A stretch of DNA of 64,000 nucleotides. It comes from Mucilaginibacter robiniae (lineage in GTDB: Bacteria > Bacteroidota > Bacteroidia > Sphingobacteriales > Sphingobacteriaceae). The stretch lies in NCBI RefSeq assembly GCF_012849215.1, contig NZ_CP051682.1:868001-932000 (forward strand), given 5' to 3'. The notes beneath the pieces were generated by a model. The model saw only the letters and a program-made list of their open reading frames with translations, searched no databases and was not told the origin of the DNA. Below are positions 16,607-24,483 of the stretch, piece after piece (position 1 is the first letter of the stretch; each line of letters starts with the position of its first letter). The position numbers and the translations under genes were made by a program.

Positions 16607-18742
16607 TTACAACGCAGCCACAGGCTCTACCCAATTACCATCTTCTTGGATAATGCCAATCAGTTCATCCAGTGCGTTGGCGGTATTGACGTTTTTCTTC
16701 ACTACTTCTTTACCTCGGTACAGTGTAATTTTACCCGGACCTGCACCTACGTAGCCATAATCGGCATCGGCCATTTCGCCGGGACCGTTTACAATACAGC
16801 CCATAATACCGATTTTTAAGCCTTTTAAGTGACTGGTTCGGCTGCGGATCATTTGTGTGGTTTCCTGCAAATCGAATAGTGTACGACCACAGCTTGGGCA
16901 GGATATGTATTCGGTTTTAGAAATACGTGAACGGGTAGCCTGTAAAATACCGAAAGCGGTTGAAGTAACTACCACAGGAGACATGCCGGGCGCATCAATC
17001 CAGACACCATCCCCAAAACCATCTACCAGCAAGGCACCCATATCGGTAGCAGCATACAACTGTAACTCGGTTGCAGGTGGCGTGTGTGGAGTTGCTGGAA
17101 TTAAAATTGCAGAATTATCACTATTCACGATGGATTGGCCACTGTTTACCAACAACTCTGATTGAGCATCTGGTAACTGATCGTTGAAGTCATAACTGCG
17201 TTTGATAATTACGGGTGTAGCAATATTGGCCTCAGTTAATTTAAAAAAGAAACTTCGCTGCTCGGCCATCCCATGCAGAGCATCCGTTTCCAGCACCCAT
17301 ACTAAGCCTGGGTCGGCAGCTAATTGCTGAAACTGGGTAACGTCAAAATTATTAGCTTTTACCTTAACCAAGTTTAAAGCAGATGAAAGATCATCGGCCG
17401 CCAGGTATTCGGCTAAAGTAAATACCGGATGACAATTTTTTTTGTTAACTAAGTTTTTCCAGGTAGCGTAATTATATAACTGTTTTAAATTGCCTGGAAA
17501 AGTAAATGAAGGCAGTTGATCGGCCAAATAAACAAAATCAACCGATTGGTCAGCCATATTGTATTTATCCAGCACTGGCGAGTACAGGTAACCTGCATCA
17601 TTCAGTACAGATGGGTCTTTCAGGTTGCGGTTAGATAAATCAAGCACTACACGAGGCACCATGTGGCCACCAATAAAAGCATTAGCCTCATTGGTTATAC
17701 GTTTTTGATATTCGTAAGGGTTGTGGGTTACGGGTTGAACAAAATCTTGGTTTACCAGTTGTCCCTCACGTTTTGCAAACCCGTCTTGATTCTGGATTCT
17801 AGACTCTAAATTCTGGGTTCCAGACTTCTGGTTCCTTAAAGAATAACGGTTCACCAAAGCCATAGCTACTGGGGCTTCGGCTTCTGGCTCTTCAGTTAAG
17901 GATACCCGTACGGTATCGCCCAAACCATCTTCCAACAAAGTACCAATACCTACGGCAGATTTGATACGACCATCTTCGCCATCGCCGGCCTCAGTTACGC
18001 CCAAGTGCAAAGGATAGTTCATTCCTTCGGCCACCATGGTATCTACCAGCAGACGGTAAGCTTGCACCATCACCTGCGGATTGCTGGATTTCATGGAAAT
18101 TACCAGATTATAGTAATTCAGCGCTTCGCACATACGGATAAACTCCATAGCTGATTCCACCATGCCTTGTGGGGTATCGCCATAACGGCTCATAATCCGG
18201 TCGGATAAGGAGCCATGATTAGTACCGATACGCATAGCCGTACCATACTCTTTACAAATATTGACCAGTGGAGTGAACTTTTGAAAAATACGGTCTAACT
18301 CGTTTTGGTATTCTGAATCGGTATAATCCAGTTGGTCAAATTTCTTTTTATCAGCGTAGTTACCGGGGTTAACACGCACTTTTTCAACAATGCGGGCAGC
18401 CACCTCGGCAGCGTTAGGGGTAAAATGTATATCGGCTACCAGCGGCACTGTATAGCCACGGGCACGTAATTGCTTCTTAATTTCAGCTAAGTTTTGTGCT
18501 TCTTTAATGCTGGGTGCTGTAATGCGTACATATTCGCAGCCTGCCTCTACCATCCGGATGGTTTGCTCTACCGTACCCTGGGTATCCATCGTATCGGTAG
18601 TAGTCATGCTCTGTATACGAATGGGGTTGTGACCGCCCATCGGTACATCACCAATGGTTACTTCGCGGGTAATAAAACGAGAATATTCGGTTAATGAATT
18701 ACAGTAACGGCCAGGCAGCACTTTCACAGCATCAGCATTCAT
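16607..18742 (-). CDS. ispG: (E)-4-hydroxy-3-methylbut-2-enyl-diphosphate synthase IspG, long form
   Basis: IspG catalyses the penultimate MEP-pathway step using a 4Fe-4S cluster. The N-terminal TIM barrel (about 15-290) carries IRIQSMTTTDT, VRVNPGN and RIGTNHGSLS. The C-terminal domain holds the cluster ligands in CPSCGRTLFDL and MGCIVNGPGEM. The intervening extra domain identifies the long form found in Bacteroidota, Chlamydia and plants. I choose the ATG at 18742; a TTG two codons earlier gives 713 residues. Two low-complexity stretches, at about residues 303-320 and 528-546, look like intergenic word repeats kept in frame (listed separately). They may explain the large size. Confidence 0.95.
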   Translation of the reverse strand: MNADAVKVLPGRYCNSLTEYSRFITREVTIGDVPMGGHNPIRIQSMTTTDTMDTQGTVEQTIRMVEAGCEYVRITAPSIKEAQNLAEIKKQLRARGYTVPLVADIHFTPNAAEVAARIVEKVRVNPGNYADKKKFDQLDYTDSEYQNELDRIFQKFTPLVNICKEYGTAMRIGTNHGSLSDRIMSRYGDTPQGMVESAMEFIRMCEALNYYNLVISMKSSNPQVMVQAYRLLVDTMVAEGMNYPLHLGVTEAGDGEDGRIKSAVGIGTLLEDGLGDTVRVSLTEEPEAEAPVAMALVNRYSLRNQKSGTQNLESRIQNQDGFAKREGQLVNQDFVQPVTHNPYEYQKRITNEANAFIGGHMVPRVVLDLSNRNLKDPSVLNDAGYLYSPVLDKYNMADQSVDFVYLADQLPSFTFPGNLKQLYNYATWKNLVNKKNCHPVFTLAEYLAADDLSSALNLVKVKANNFDVTQFQQLAADPGLVWVLETDALHGMAEQRSFFFKLTEANIATPVIIKRSYDFNDQLPDAQSELLVNSGQSIVNSDNSAILIPATPHTPPATELQLYAATDMGALLVDGFGDGVWIDAPGMSPVVVTSTAFGILQATRSRISKTEYISCPSCGRTLFDLQETTQMIRSRTSHLKGLKIGIMGCIVNGPGEMADADYGYVGAGPGKITLYRGKEVVKKNVNTANALDELIGIIQEDGNWVEPVAAL
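17107..17161. repeat. In-frame word repeat within ispG (GTGAATAGTGA type)
   Basis: Read on the minus strand, the stretch consists of near-repeats such as gtaaacagtggcc and gtgaatagtgat. It is translated as an Asn/Ser-rich patch (LVNSGQSIVNSDNS). The style resembles short intergenic word repeats seen in related genomes (from memory). That it is an insertion is inference. Confidence 0.4.
17785..17835. repeat. In-frame word repeat within ispG (GATTCTAGA type)
   Basis: A run of decayed ATTCTGG/ATTCTAGA words, partly self-complementary around tctaga. It is translated as a Gln/Asn/Ser-rich segment (NQKSGTQNLESRIQNQDG) in the lineage-specific middle of IspG. The frame is open across it. Confidence 0.5.
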
Positions 18743-18839
18743 GGGCAACGGTATAGCTTTTATTTAATTAACAAAGATAAGGTTTATCCAGTTATCCTTA
18801 TTTCAATAGCGTGTTAAAATAACAAACGCTTAACATTCA

Positions 18840-19370
18840 TTACAACTTACCCAATACCAGATTAAGCCTTTCTTGTACCGAAGTGTCTCCCCTTATTTCC
18901 AACACTGAACAGGATAGTTTTGACAACCAGGCTTCATGCGCTTTTAAGGTTCGCCCACTTATGGCATCAGTATCGTAAGCCGTAGCCCATTCCAAAAACT
19001 GTTGATATTGTAAGGCTCGTTCCGGGTTGGTAAAGATCACATCGCCATAGCGTTCCAATTCGCGGTTTTTTAATCGTTGCAGCCTTATAGCTGGCGGGAT
19101 GTATAGGAAAACAACCAGATCAAACGCGGTTAACCATTCTTCACCCCAGTTAATTACCGATCCGCCTATAATCCAGTTATCATGCAATAACAAATCTTCA
19201 TGAAGCATAGCATTCCTTTCATGAGGCTCACGCCTGATGGTAAAGGGAGGTTCAGAAGGCTTCCAGAAATACTGGTCACTATCAAAGTAAGGACAACCTA
19301 CATGTTCAGAAAGCACCATCCCCAAGGTTGTGGTACCTGAGCAGGATGCGCCCAAAACATGTATTTTCAT
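18840..19370 (-). CDS. P-loop kinase-like protein with altered Walker A
   Basis: This 176-residue protein resembles small adenylate-kinase/shikimate-kinase-like P-loop NTPases. The nucleotide loop is GASCSGTTTLG (residues 7-17), where the usual Walker A lysine is replaced by Thr13. A DSDQYFW segment, NWIIGGS and VFLYIPPAIRLQRLKNRE (a lid-like arginine-rich helix) follow. The lysine replacement is seen in some members of this group as I remember them, so the protein may still bind nucleotide. Substrate unknown. It lies 20 bases downstream of the RDD gene and upstream of ispG on the same strand. Confidence 0.7.
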   Translation of the reverse strand: MKIHVLGASCSGTTTLGMVLSEHVGCPYFDSDQYFWKPSEPPFTIRREPHERNAMLHEDLLLHDNWIIGGSVINWGEEWLTAFDLVVFLYIPPAIRLQRLKNRELERYGDVIFTNPERALQYQQFLEWATAYDTDAISGRTLKAHEAWLSKLSCSVLEIRGDTSVQERLNLVLGKL

Positions 19371-19390
19371 TTAAAAGCTTTGCTTCTTTC

Positions 19391-20011
19391 TTAATAAACG
19401 TCTTTGCGTATTACGTAGGTTTTAGCCATCACATCATGAAAAGCCTGTTTGTATTGGCTAAAGAAAATGCCCAGAAAGCCTACACCAAAGAAAAAGCCAG
19501 ACAAAAACTTACCAAACCCTCGCCCTAATGCCCGCAAAAAGGTAACTTTCCGACCATTCTGATCTACAATTATCAACTTAAATGCAGCCTGCCCCAAACT
19601 GCTGCTTAAAGGTGAAGCTGCGGTCAAGGTAAAATAAACAATCATGAAAATTGGCGCTACGGCCACCTGAAAAAACTGCTGATTTTTAACAATAAAATCA
19701 TCTAGCTGAACATTAGGAGCAGTAATGCTGGCATAAATGGTTATTCCGATAATCAGAATTACTACCATGGTAAAGTAGTCAATTATGTAAGCCAGCAAAC
19801 GAATGCCAAAACCAGCTAAATTAGCCTCGGTAGGAAAGTAATAACCATAGTAGCGGAAGTATTCCAGAAAGTCAGACATATCTGCCGCTTTTTCCCATTT
19901 GCCCTCATTGATACGAACCGGGGTATCCGGTTCTAAACCACGGTCGGTTAACTCATCAAAAGAAAATGGCCCTAGTTGTTCACCATTCTCCTGAATATAA
20001 AAATTATCCAT
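19391..20011 (-). CDS. GYF_2 + RDD family membrane protein
   Basis: From the ATG at 20011 the protein has an N-terminal GYF_2-type domain (FYIQENGEQLGPFSFDEL, residues 3-50). It is followed by an RDD domain (FGIRLLAYIIDYFTMVVIL, residues about 65-200) with three or four membrane helices. RDD proteins are integral membrane proteins of mostly unknown transport or accessory function. The GYF_2-RDD combination is recurrent in Bacteroidota. An upstream in-frame start at 20035 is less likely. It sits downstream of the DUF4159 gene on the same strand. Confidence 0.85.
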   Translation of the reverse strand: MDNFYIQENGEQLGPFSFDELTDRGLEPDTPVRINEGKWEKAADMSDFLEYFRYYGYYFPTEANLAGFGIRLLAYIIDYFTMVVILIIGITIYASITAPNVQLDDFIVKNQQFFQVAVAPIFMIVYFTLTAASPLSSSLGQAAFKLIIVDQNGRKVTFLRALGRGFGKFLSGFFFGVGFLGIFFSQYKQAFHDVMAKTYVIRKDVY

Positions 20012-20075
20012 GTTGTAATGCTGGATAAACAGCATACAAAAGTAGTTGTTTTTTAGCAGTACTTACTAACGCTGC

Positions 20076-20702
20076 TCACGAACTCATGGCATACACAATA
20101 ATGTTTATGCCGAACTTGGTATTATCTTCCGCCAGAAAGCGCTTGTTCCTGAAATCATAATCCCATTCGCAACCATAATCTTTATTACTGTACAAAACGG
20201 CAATACGACCGTTAATGGTAATGGCCTTCAAATAATCATGCACCAAATCATCACCCCAGCCATTCAGCTCAAACGAGGTATTGGGCGGACCTTTCTCAAA
20301 TTTGAAAAAGGCATTATAAATTTCATGATTATTGGGGATTTTTTTCAAAGCCTCATGCCCGAACAAACTCCCCATTTGCGTTTCGAATGATTTGGCAAAC
20401 AGTCCGTCAATGTCATGGTTGCAATCGTCAACAAATACAAAGCCGCCATTTTCTACATACTTTTTAAAGTTAGCCCTTTCCTGCGCATCAAACTGCACCA
20501 GCTTATGCCCGCTCAGGTAACTAAACGGCGAGGCAAACACATCCGGACTGCTTAAGGCCACCACCTTTTCTTTCTGCTCAATAGGAATAGTAGTATATTC
20601 CAGCAGCGAGTTCAGGATATTTGACGGCATGCGCTGGTCGGTATCCCAATCGCCGGAGTGGTAGCTGAAACGGGTAAATGTAAATTTAGAATTTAGAGAC
20701 AT
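20076..20702 (-). CDS. DUF4159 domain protein
   Basis: This 208-residue protein matches DUF4159 by the pattern FTRFSYHSGDWDTD, FVFVDDCNHD, HEIYNAFF and a late GCEWDYD. DUF4159 proteins have a glutamine-amidotransferase-like fold and are typically encoded with MoxR/DUF58/BatA genes (known genomic association). Here the gene is divergent from that operon across 181 bases, consistent with functional linkage. Its activity is unknown. Confidence 0.8.
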   Translation of the reverse strand: MSLNSKFTFTRFSYHSGDWDTDQRMPSNILNSLLEYTTIPIEQKEKVVALSSPDVFASPFSYLSGHKLVQFDAQERANFKKYVENGGFVFVDDCNHDIDGLFAKSFETQMGSLFGHEALKKIPNNHEIYNAFFKFEKGPPNTSFELNGWGDDLVHDYLKAITINGRIAVLYSNKDYGCEWDYDFRNKRFLAEDNTKFGINIIVYAMSS

Positions 20703-20883
20703 TTAGGATTAAAACTCTAAAGTAAGTACAAAATTTTATCTAAACTGCCTTTTAATTTACGGCGCCTGTAATTTTTTAGATACTTCCTTTAATTTTTTGC
20801 AATACTTTATCGCATTTTGCCGAAAGCACGATATATTGTGATGCCATTTAGCTGGTTATACACTTTCTAAACCCTATACTGTT

Positions 20884-21879
20884 TTGGAACTTACCGAAAA
20901 TAACATTAAATCACTGCTGGCCAAGCTGCCGTTGCTGAAAACCGAAATACAAAAGGTTATTGTAGGCCAGGAACACATTCTGGATGAATTACTGGTGGCC
21001 TTTTTTGCTGGCGGGCATTGCCTGCTGGAAGGCGTACCGGGATTGGCTAAAACGTTACTGGTAAAAACCATGTCGCAGGCGTTGCAGCTATCGTTCCGAC
21101 GTATACAATTTACGCCCGATTTGATGCCGACCGATATTATCGGTACTGAAATACTGGAAGAAGACCATGCTACCGGCAAACGCTTTTTCAAATTTAACAA
21201 AGGTCCCTTATTTGCCAACATTGTACTAGCCGACGAGATAAACCGTACACCGCCCAAAACCCAATCAGCCTTACTGGAGGCTATGCAGGAGTTCGAGGTA
21301 ACTTACGGCGGGCAAACCTATCCGCTTGACCGGCCCTTTTTTATTCTGGCTACCCAGAACCCAATTGAGCAAGCTGGCACCTACCCGTTGCCCGAAGCAC
21401 AACTCGACCGTTTTTTACTGCTCATTCGCATAGGCTACCCTACTGCGCAGGAGGAGTTTGAAGTATTGAACCGCACCACCGGTACCCGCAAGGTTGAACT
21501 GAATGCGGTTATCTCAGCTGAAGAAATTACACAGGCACAAGCACTGGTGAGACAGGTAAGCATCAGCGAAGATTTGGTACGCTATGTAAGCCTCATCATT
21601 CGTGCCACCCGCCCTGATACTACCGATTTGGCTTATGTAAAAGAGTGGGTTCGCTGGGGCGCTGGTCCGCGTGCCGGGCAGGCACTTATTTTAACTGCCA
21701 AAGCCTGCGCTTTGCTAAAAGGCCGCTATGCCGTACTAATGGAAGACATTCACGCAATGGCCACCCCGGTACTTCGCCATCGCGTGCTCATGAACTTTAA
21801 AGCCGAGGCCGAAGGCATTACCGCCGATAAAGCCACCGCCGAATTAATTAAGCTAGTAGAAAGACCGAAAGGAATATAG
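20884..21879 (+). CDS. MoxR-family AAA+ ATPase
   Basis: This 331-residue MoxR-type AAA+ ATPase has Walker A GVPGLAKT at residues 50-57, Walker B VLADEINRTPPKTQ, ATQNPIEQAGTYPLPEAQLDRF (sensor region) and a C-terminal lid. MoxR proteins act as chaperones with vWA-domain partners encoded next to them. The start is TTG at 20884. It is the only credible start, since no ATG occurs between the upstream in-frame stop (20839-20841) and the conserved N-terminus. First gene of a five-gene operon. Confidence 0.92.
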   Translation: MELTENNIKSLLAKLPLLKTEIQKVIVGQEHILDELLVAFFAGGHCLLEGVPGLAKTLLVKTMSQALQLSFRRIQFTPDLMPTDIIGTEILEEDHATGKRFFKFNKGPLFANIVLADEINRTPPKTQSALLEAMQEFEVTYGGQTYPLDRPFFILATQNPIEQAGTYPLPEAQLDRFLLLIRIGYPTAQEEFEVLNRTTGTRKVELNAVISAEEITQAQALVRQVSISEDLVRYVSLIIRATRPDTTDLAYVKEWVRWGAGPRAGQALILTAKACALLKGRYAVLMEDIHAMATPVLRHRVLMNFKAEAEGITADKATAELIKLVERPKGI

Positions 21880-21882
21880 TCG

Positions 21883-21991
21883 GTTGCGGGTTTTGTGTTG
21901 CAAGTTGCGAGATAAAAGTATCTCCAACAAATATACTAAAACACAAAACTCGCAACACAACACGCACAACTCGCAACAAAAAACCCGCAAC
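21883..21991. repeat. Inverted word-repeat spacer between moxR and DUF58 gene
   Basis: The 117-base gap is almost wholly made of the words gttgcggg, gttgcgag and their complements. A 19-base inverted repeat (21883-21901 with 21973-21991, one mismatch) brackets it. Internal copies of aactcgcaac suggest expansion by duplication. It lies within an operon, so transcripts would carry a long stem-loop. Confidence 0.7.
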
Positions 21992-21996
21992 CCAAA

Positions 21997-22869
21997 ATGC
22001 TGCTCGACCCAAAAGTATTAATGACCATCAAGAACCTGCCGCTATTGGCTAAAACGGTGATTGATGGCTTTATGAACGGCTTTAACAAAAGTACCGTTAA
22101 GGGGCCGGGATTGGAGTTTAGCCAGTATCGAAGCTACCAGCCGGGTGATGATTTGCGTTGGCTGGATTGGCGCATGTACGCCCGCTCAGACCGGTATTAC
22201 ATCCGCGAATCGGAAGTGGAAACCAGCATTTCGGTTAAGCTGATGATTGATGCCAGCGCCTCCATGAATCATTTTGATGGTACGCTGAAAAAAATTGAAT
22301 ATGCTAAATTTCTGGCCGCCTCGCTGGCTTATCTGGCCAACTTGCAGGGTGATGCCGTAGGCTTATACGTATTTAAGGAAGGAGATTTATTCTCATTGGC
22401 CTCCAAGCCTGATCCGCAACATTTGCAACGGGTATATTATCAGCTTGAAAATATGCAGCCAGCCGGCAACTTTACACAGCCTATGCATTACAAAGAGCTG
22501 TTTGCCGGAACAGGCCGCAAAGAGCTACTGGTATTTGTAACCGATATGTACCAGCAAGATGGCGAAATTATGAACCTGCTGGACACACTGGCAGCCTTGA
22601 AGCATGAAATTATTGTATTCCAATTAATGGGACAAAACGAATTAGATTTTGATTTCAAAGGTTACTCAGCTTTGGAAGACCTGGAAACCGGCGAGATCAT
22701 CCAGATTGGTCCGCAAGCCCGTGAGCAATATCAGGAAAAGTTACGGCAACATCAGGAAAACATCAGGATGGAGTTGCTAGGCAAACATATTGTACACCGC
22801 GTAATCAGCACCGCCGAGCCACTGGATAAAGCTTTACGCGATTTCTTGGTGCAGCGAAATAAGGGGTAG
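21997..22869 (+). CDS. DUF58 / vWA-like protein
   Basis: This 290-residue protein carries the DUF58 core YRSYQPGDDLRWLDWRMYARSDR at about residues 44-66 and a MIDAS-like DASAS at residues 85-89. DUF58 proteins pair with MoxR ATPases. It is the second gene of the operon, lying 117 bases after moxR across the inverted word-repeat region. The ATG at 21997 directly abuts the repeat. Confidence 0.9.
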   Translation: MLLDPKVLMTIKNLPLLAKTVIDGFMNGFNKSTVKGPGLEFSQYRSYQPGDDLRWLDWRMYARSDRYYIRESEVETSISVKLMIDASASMNHFDGTLKKIEYAKFLAASLAYLANLQGDAVGLYVFKEGDLFSLASKPDPQHLQRVYYQLENMQPAGNFTQPMHYKELFAGTGRKELLVFVTDMYQQDGEIMNLLDTLAALKHEIIVFQLMGQNELDFDFKGYSALEDLETGEIIQIGPQAREQYQEKLRQHQENIRMELLGKHIVHRVISTAEPLDKALRDFLVQRNKG

Positions 22870-22931
22870 TTATTGGTTATTGGTTATTGGTTATTGGTTA
22901 TTGGTTATTGGTTATTGGTTATTGGTTATTG
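22870..22931. repeat. Tandem heptamer repeat (TTATTGG), about nine copies
   Basis: Eight perfect TTATTGG units plus six bases of a ninth start immediately after the DUF58 stop codon. They fill most of the 84-base gap before the TTG start of the next gene. Such perfect arrays are prone to slippage. Confidence 0.95.
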
Positions 22932-22953
22932 AGGTAATTTATTTTAAAGGAAG

Positions 22954-24483
22954 TTGTTTCAGTTTTTAAATCCCATATGGTTGTTGGCAGGTACCGCGGT
23001 AATTATCCCGGTAGTGATTCACCTGTGGAATATTCGTCCGGGTAAAGTGCTTAAAGTAGGCAGTATCTCGTTAATAGATGCCGCCTCGCGCAAAAGTAGT
23101 CGCAGCTTTAAACTGTTGGATATACCGTTGTTTATATTACGCTGCCTGCTGCTTATCACCTTAGCCCTGTTGCTGGCCTTACCCGTATGGCAAAAACACC
23201 TTACGCTAACAAAAGCCAAAGGCTGGATACTGTTCCCGAAAGAAACTTTTACCGCTACTTACCGGCAATTTAAACCGCGCATTGATTCGCTCACCAAAGC
23301 CGGGTATGAGTTTCATTATTTCGACCGAAACTTCTCCAAATCTAACTTGCAGCAAATCTTGTTGCATCCGCAAGATTCTATTCGCAAAGATACCGCCGCC
23401 TACACACCCGATTATTGGAACATGCTTCGCCAATTGGATACTAAAGTAGCGTCCTCATTGCCTTTGTATGTATTTACACCTAATCGGGCCAGCTATTTCA
23501 CGGGCAACAAGCCACAGGTAGCCTTAAACCTGCACTGGCAAACTTATACGCCTGCCGATTCGGCAAGCACCTGGGTACAACAGGCTTATTTTACCGGCAA
23601 CAAAAACATCAGGGTAGTACAAGGCAACGGTACAACAACGGGCATTACTTACCGGTATGCCAACATTCAACAGGGCAATCAGGCTAACTCAGCTTATTCC
23701 GTTAATGTTAATAATGGGCAACCTACCGTTAGCCTTAAAGATCAAGCGAACACCGCCGCCGCTATCGACACCACTACCCTGCGCATTGCGGTTTATACCG
23801 ATAATTATACTACTGATGCCGCTTACCTGCAAGCCGCACTAAAAGCCGTAAGTCAATTTACACAGCAAAAATCTATGGTCAAGTTGTACAGCAATGCACA
23901 AGCTATTCCGGCAGGGCAAACCTGGTTGTTCTGGTTGTCTGAAAAGCCAATAAGCAGCCGCTTGCTACAACAAAGCAAAAACGTGCTGACTTACGAAAAA
24001 GGCAAAATCATGACGGTACGTTCATGGATGGATAACAGCAATGAGTTTTCTACCGCATCGCAGCAGGTACAAAAAGTTGCTTTGTTTAAAATGGTAAGTA
24101 GCAACCGCAGGGAGTCACCTATCTGGCGAGATGGATATGGCCATGCAGTTTTGGGCTTAAAATTACAAGGTACACATCAAGCTTATCACTTTTATAGCCG
24201 CTTTAACCCAGCCTGGAATGATTTGGTTTGGAGCAGCGAGTTTCCGAACTGGCTCCTTCAATTATTAACCGGCAATACTGTTCCGGTAAATAAGCGCTTT
24301 GATAAGCGGGTGCTTACGCACGAACAATTAATGCCTCTTATTAGTACCGAAACGCATGAAACGGTTACCAAAATCACCGGCTATCAGGATTTAACTCATT
24401 ATTGCTGGCTGGTCTTAATTCTGCTGTTTTTGGCAGAACGCTGGCTAGCTAACCGTACACCTAAAACTGCAACCCATGACTGA
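22954..24483 (+). CDS. BatA N-terminal domain membrane protein
   Basis: This 509-residue protein opens with the BatA_N pattern FLNPIWLLAGTAVIIPVVIHLW followed by a second helix (FILRCLLLITLALLLALPVW). A long extracytoplasmic domain (about 90-480) and a last membrane helix follow. The start is TTG at 22954, preceded by AAAGGAAG, an unusually good ribosome-binding site for this phylum; no ATG precedes the conserved N-terminus. Such proteins belong to Bat/MoxR operons implicated in envelope stress or surface-protein functions. The 3' end overlaps the next gene by eight bases. Confidence 0.8.
   Translation: MFQFLNPIWLLAGTAVIIPVVIHLWNIRPGKVLKVGSISLIDAASRKSSRSFKLLDIPLFILRCLLLITLALLLALPVWQKHLTLTKAKGWILFPKETFTATYRQFKPRIDSLTKAGYEFHYFDRNFSKSNLQQILLHPQDSIRKDTAAYTPDYWNMLRQLDTKVASSLPLYVFTPNRASYFTGNKPQVALNLHWQTYTPADSASTWVQQAYFTGNKNIRVVQGNGTTTGITYRYANIQQGNQANSAYSVNVNNGQPTVSLKDQANTAAAIDTTTLRIAVYTDNYTTDAAYLQAALKAVSQFTQQKSMVKLYSNAQAIPAGQTWLFWLSEKPISSRLLQQSKNVLTYEKGKIMTVRSWMDNSNEFSTASQQVQKVALFKMVSSNRRESPIWRDGYGHAVLGLKLQGTHQAYHFYSRFNPAWNDLVWSSEFPNWLLQLLTGNTVPVNKRFDKRVLTHEQLMPLISTETHETVTKITGYQDLTHYCWLVLILLFLAERWLANRTPKTATHD

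Noticed and set aside
22870-22931. Possible CRISPR array
   Set aside because: Units are seven bases with no spacers; it is a simple tandem repeat.
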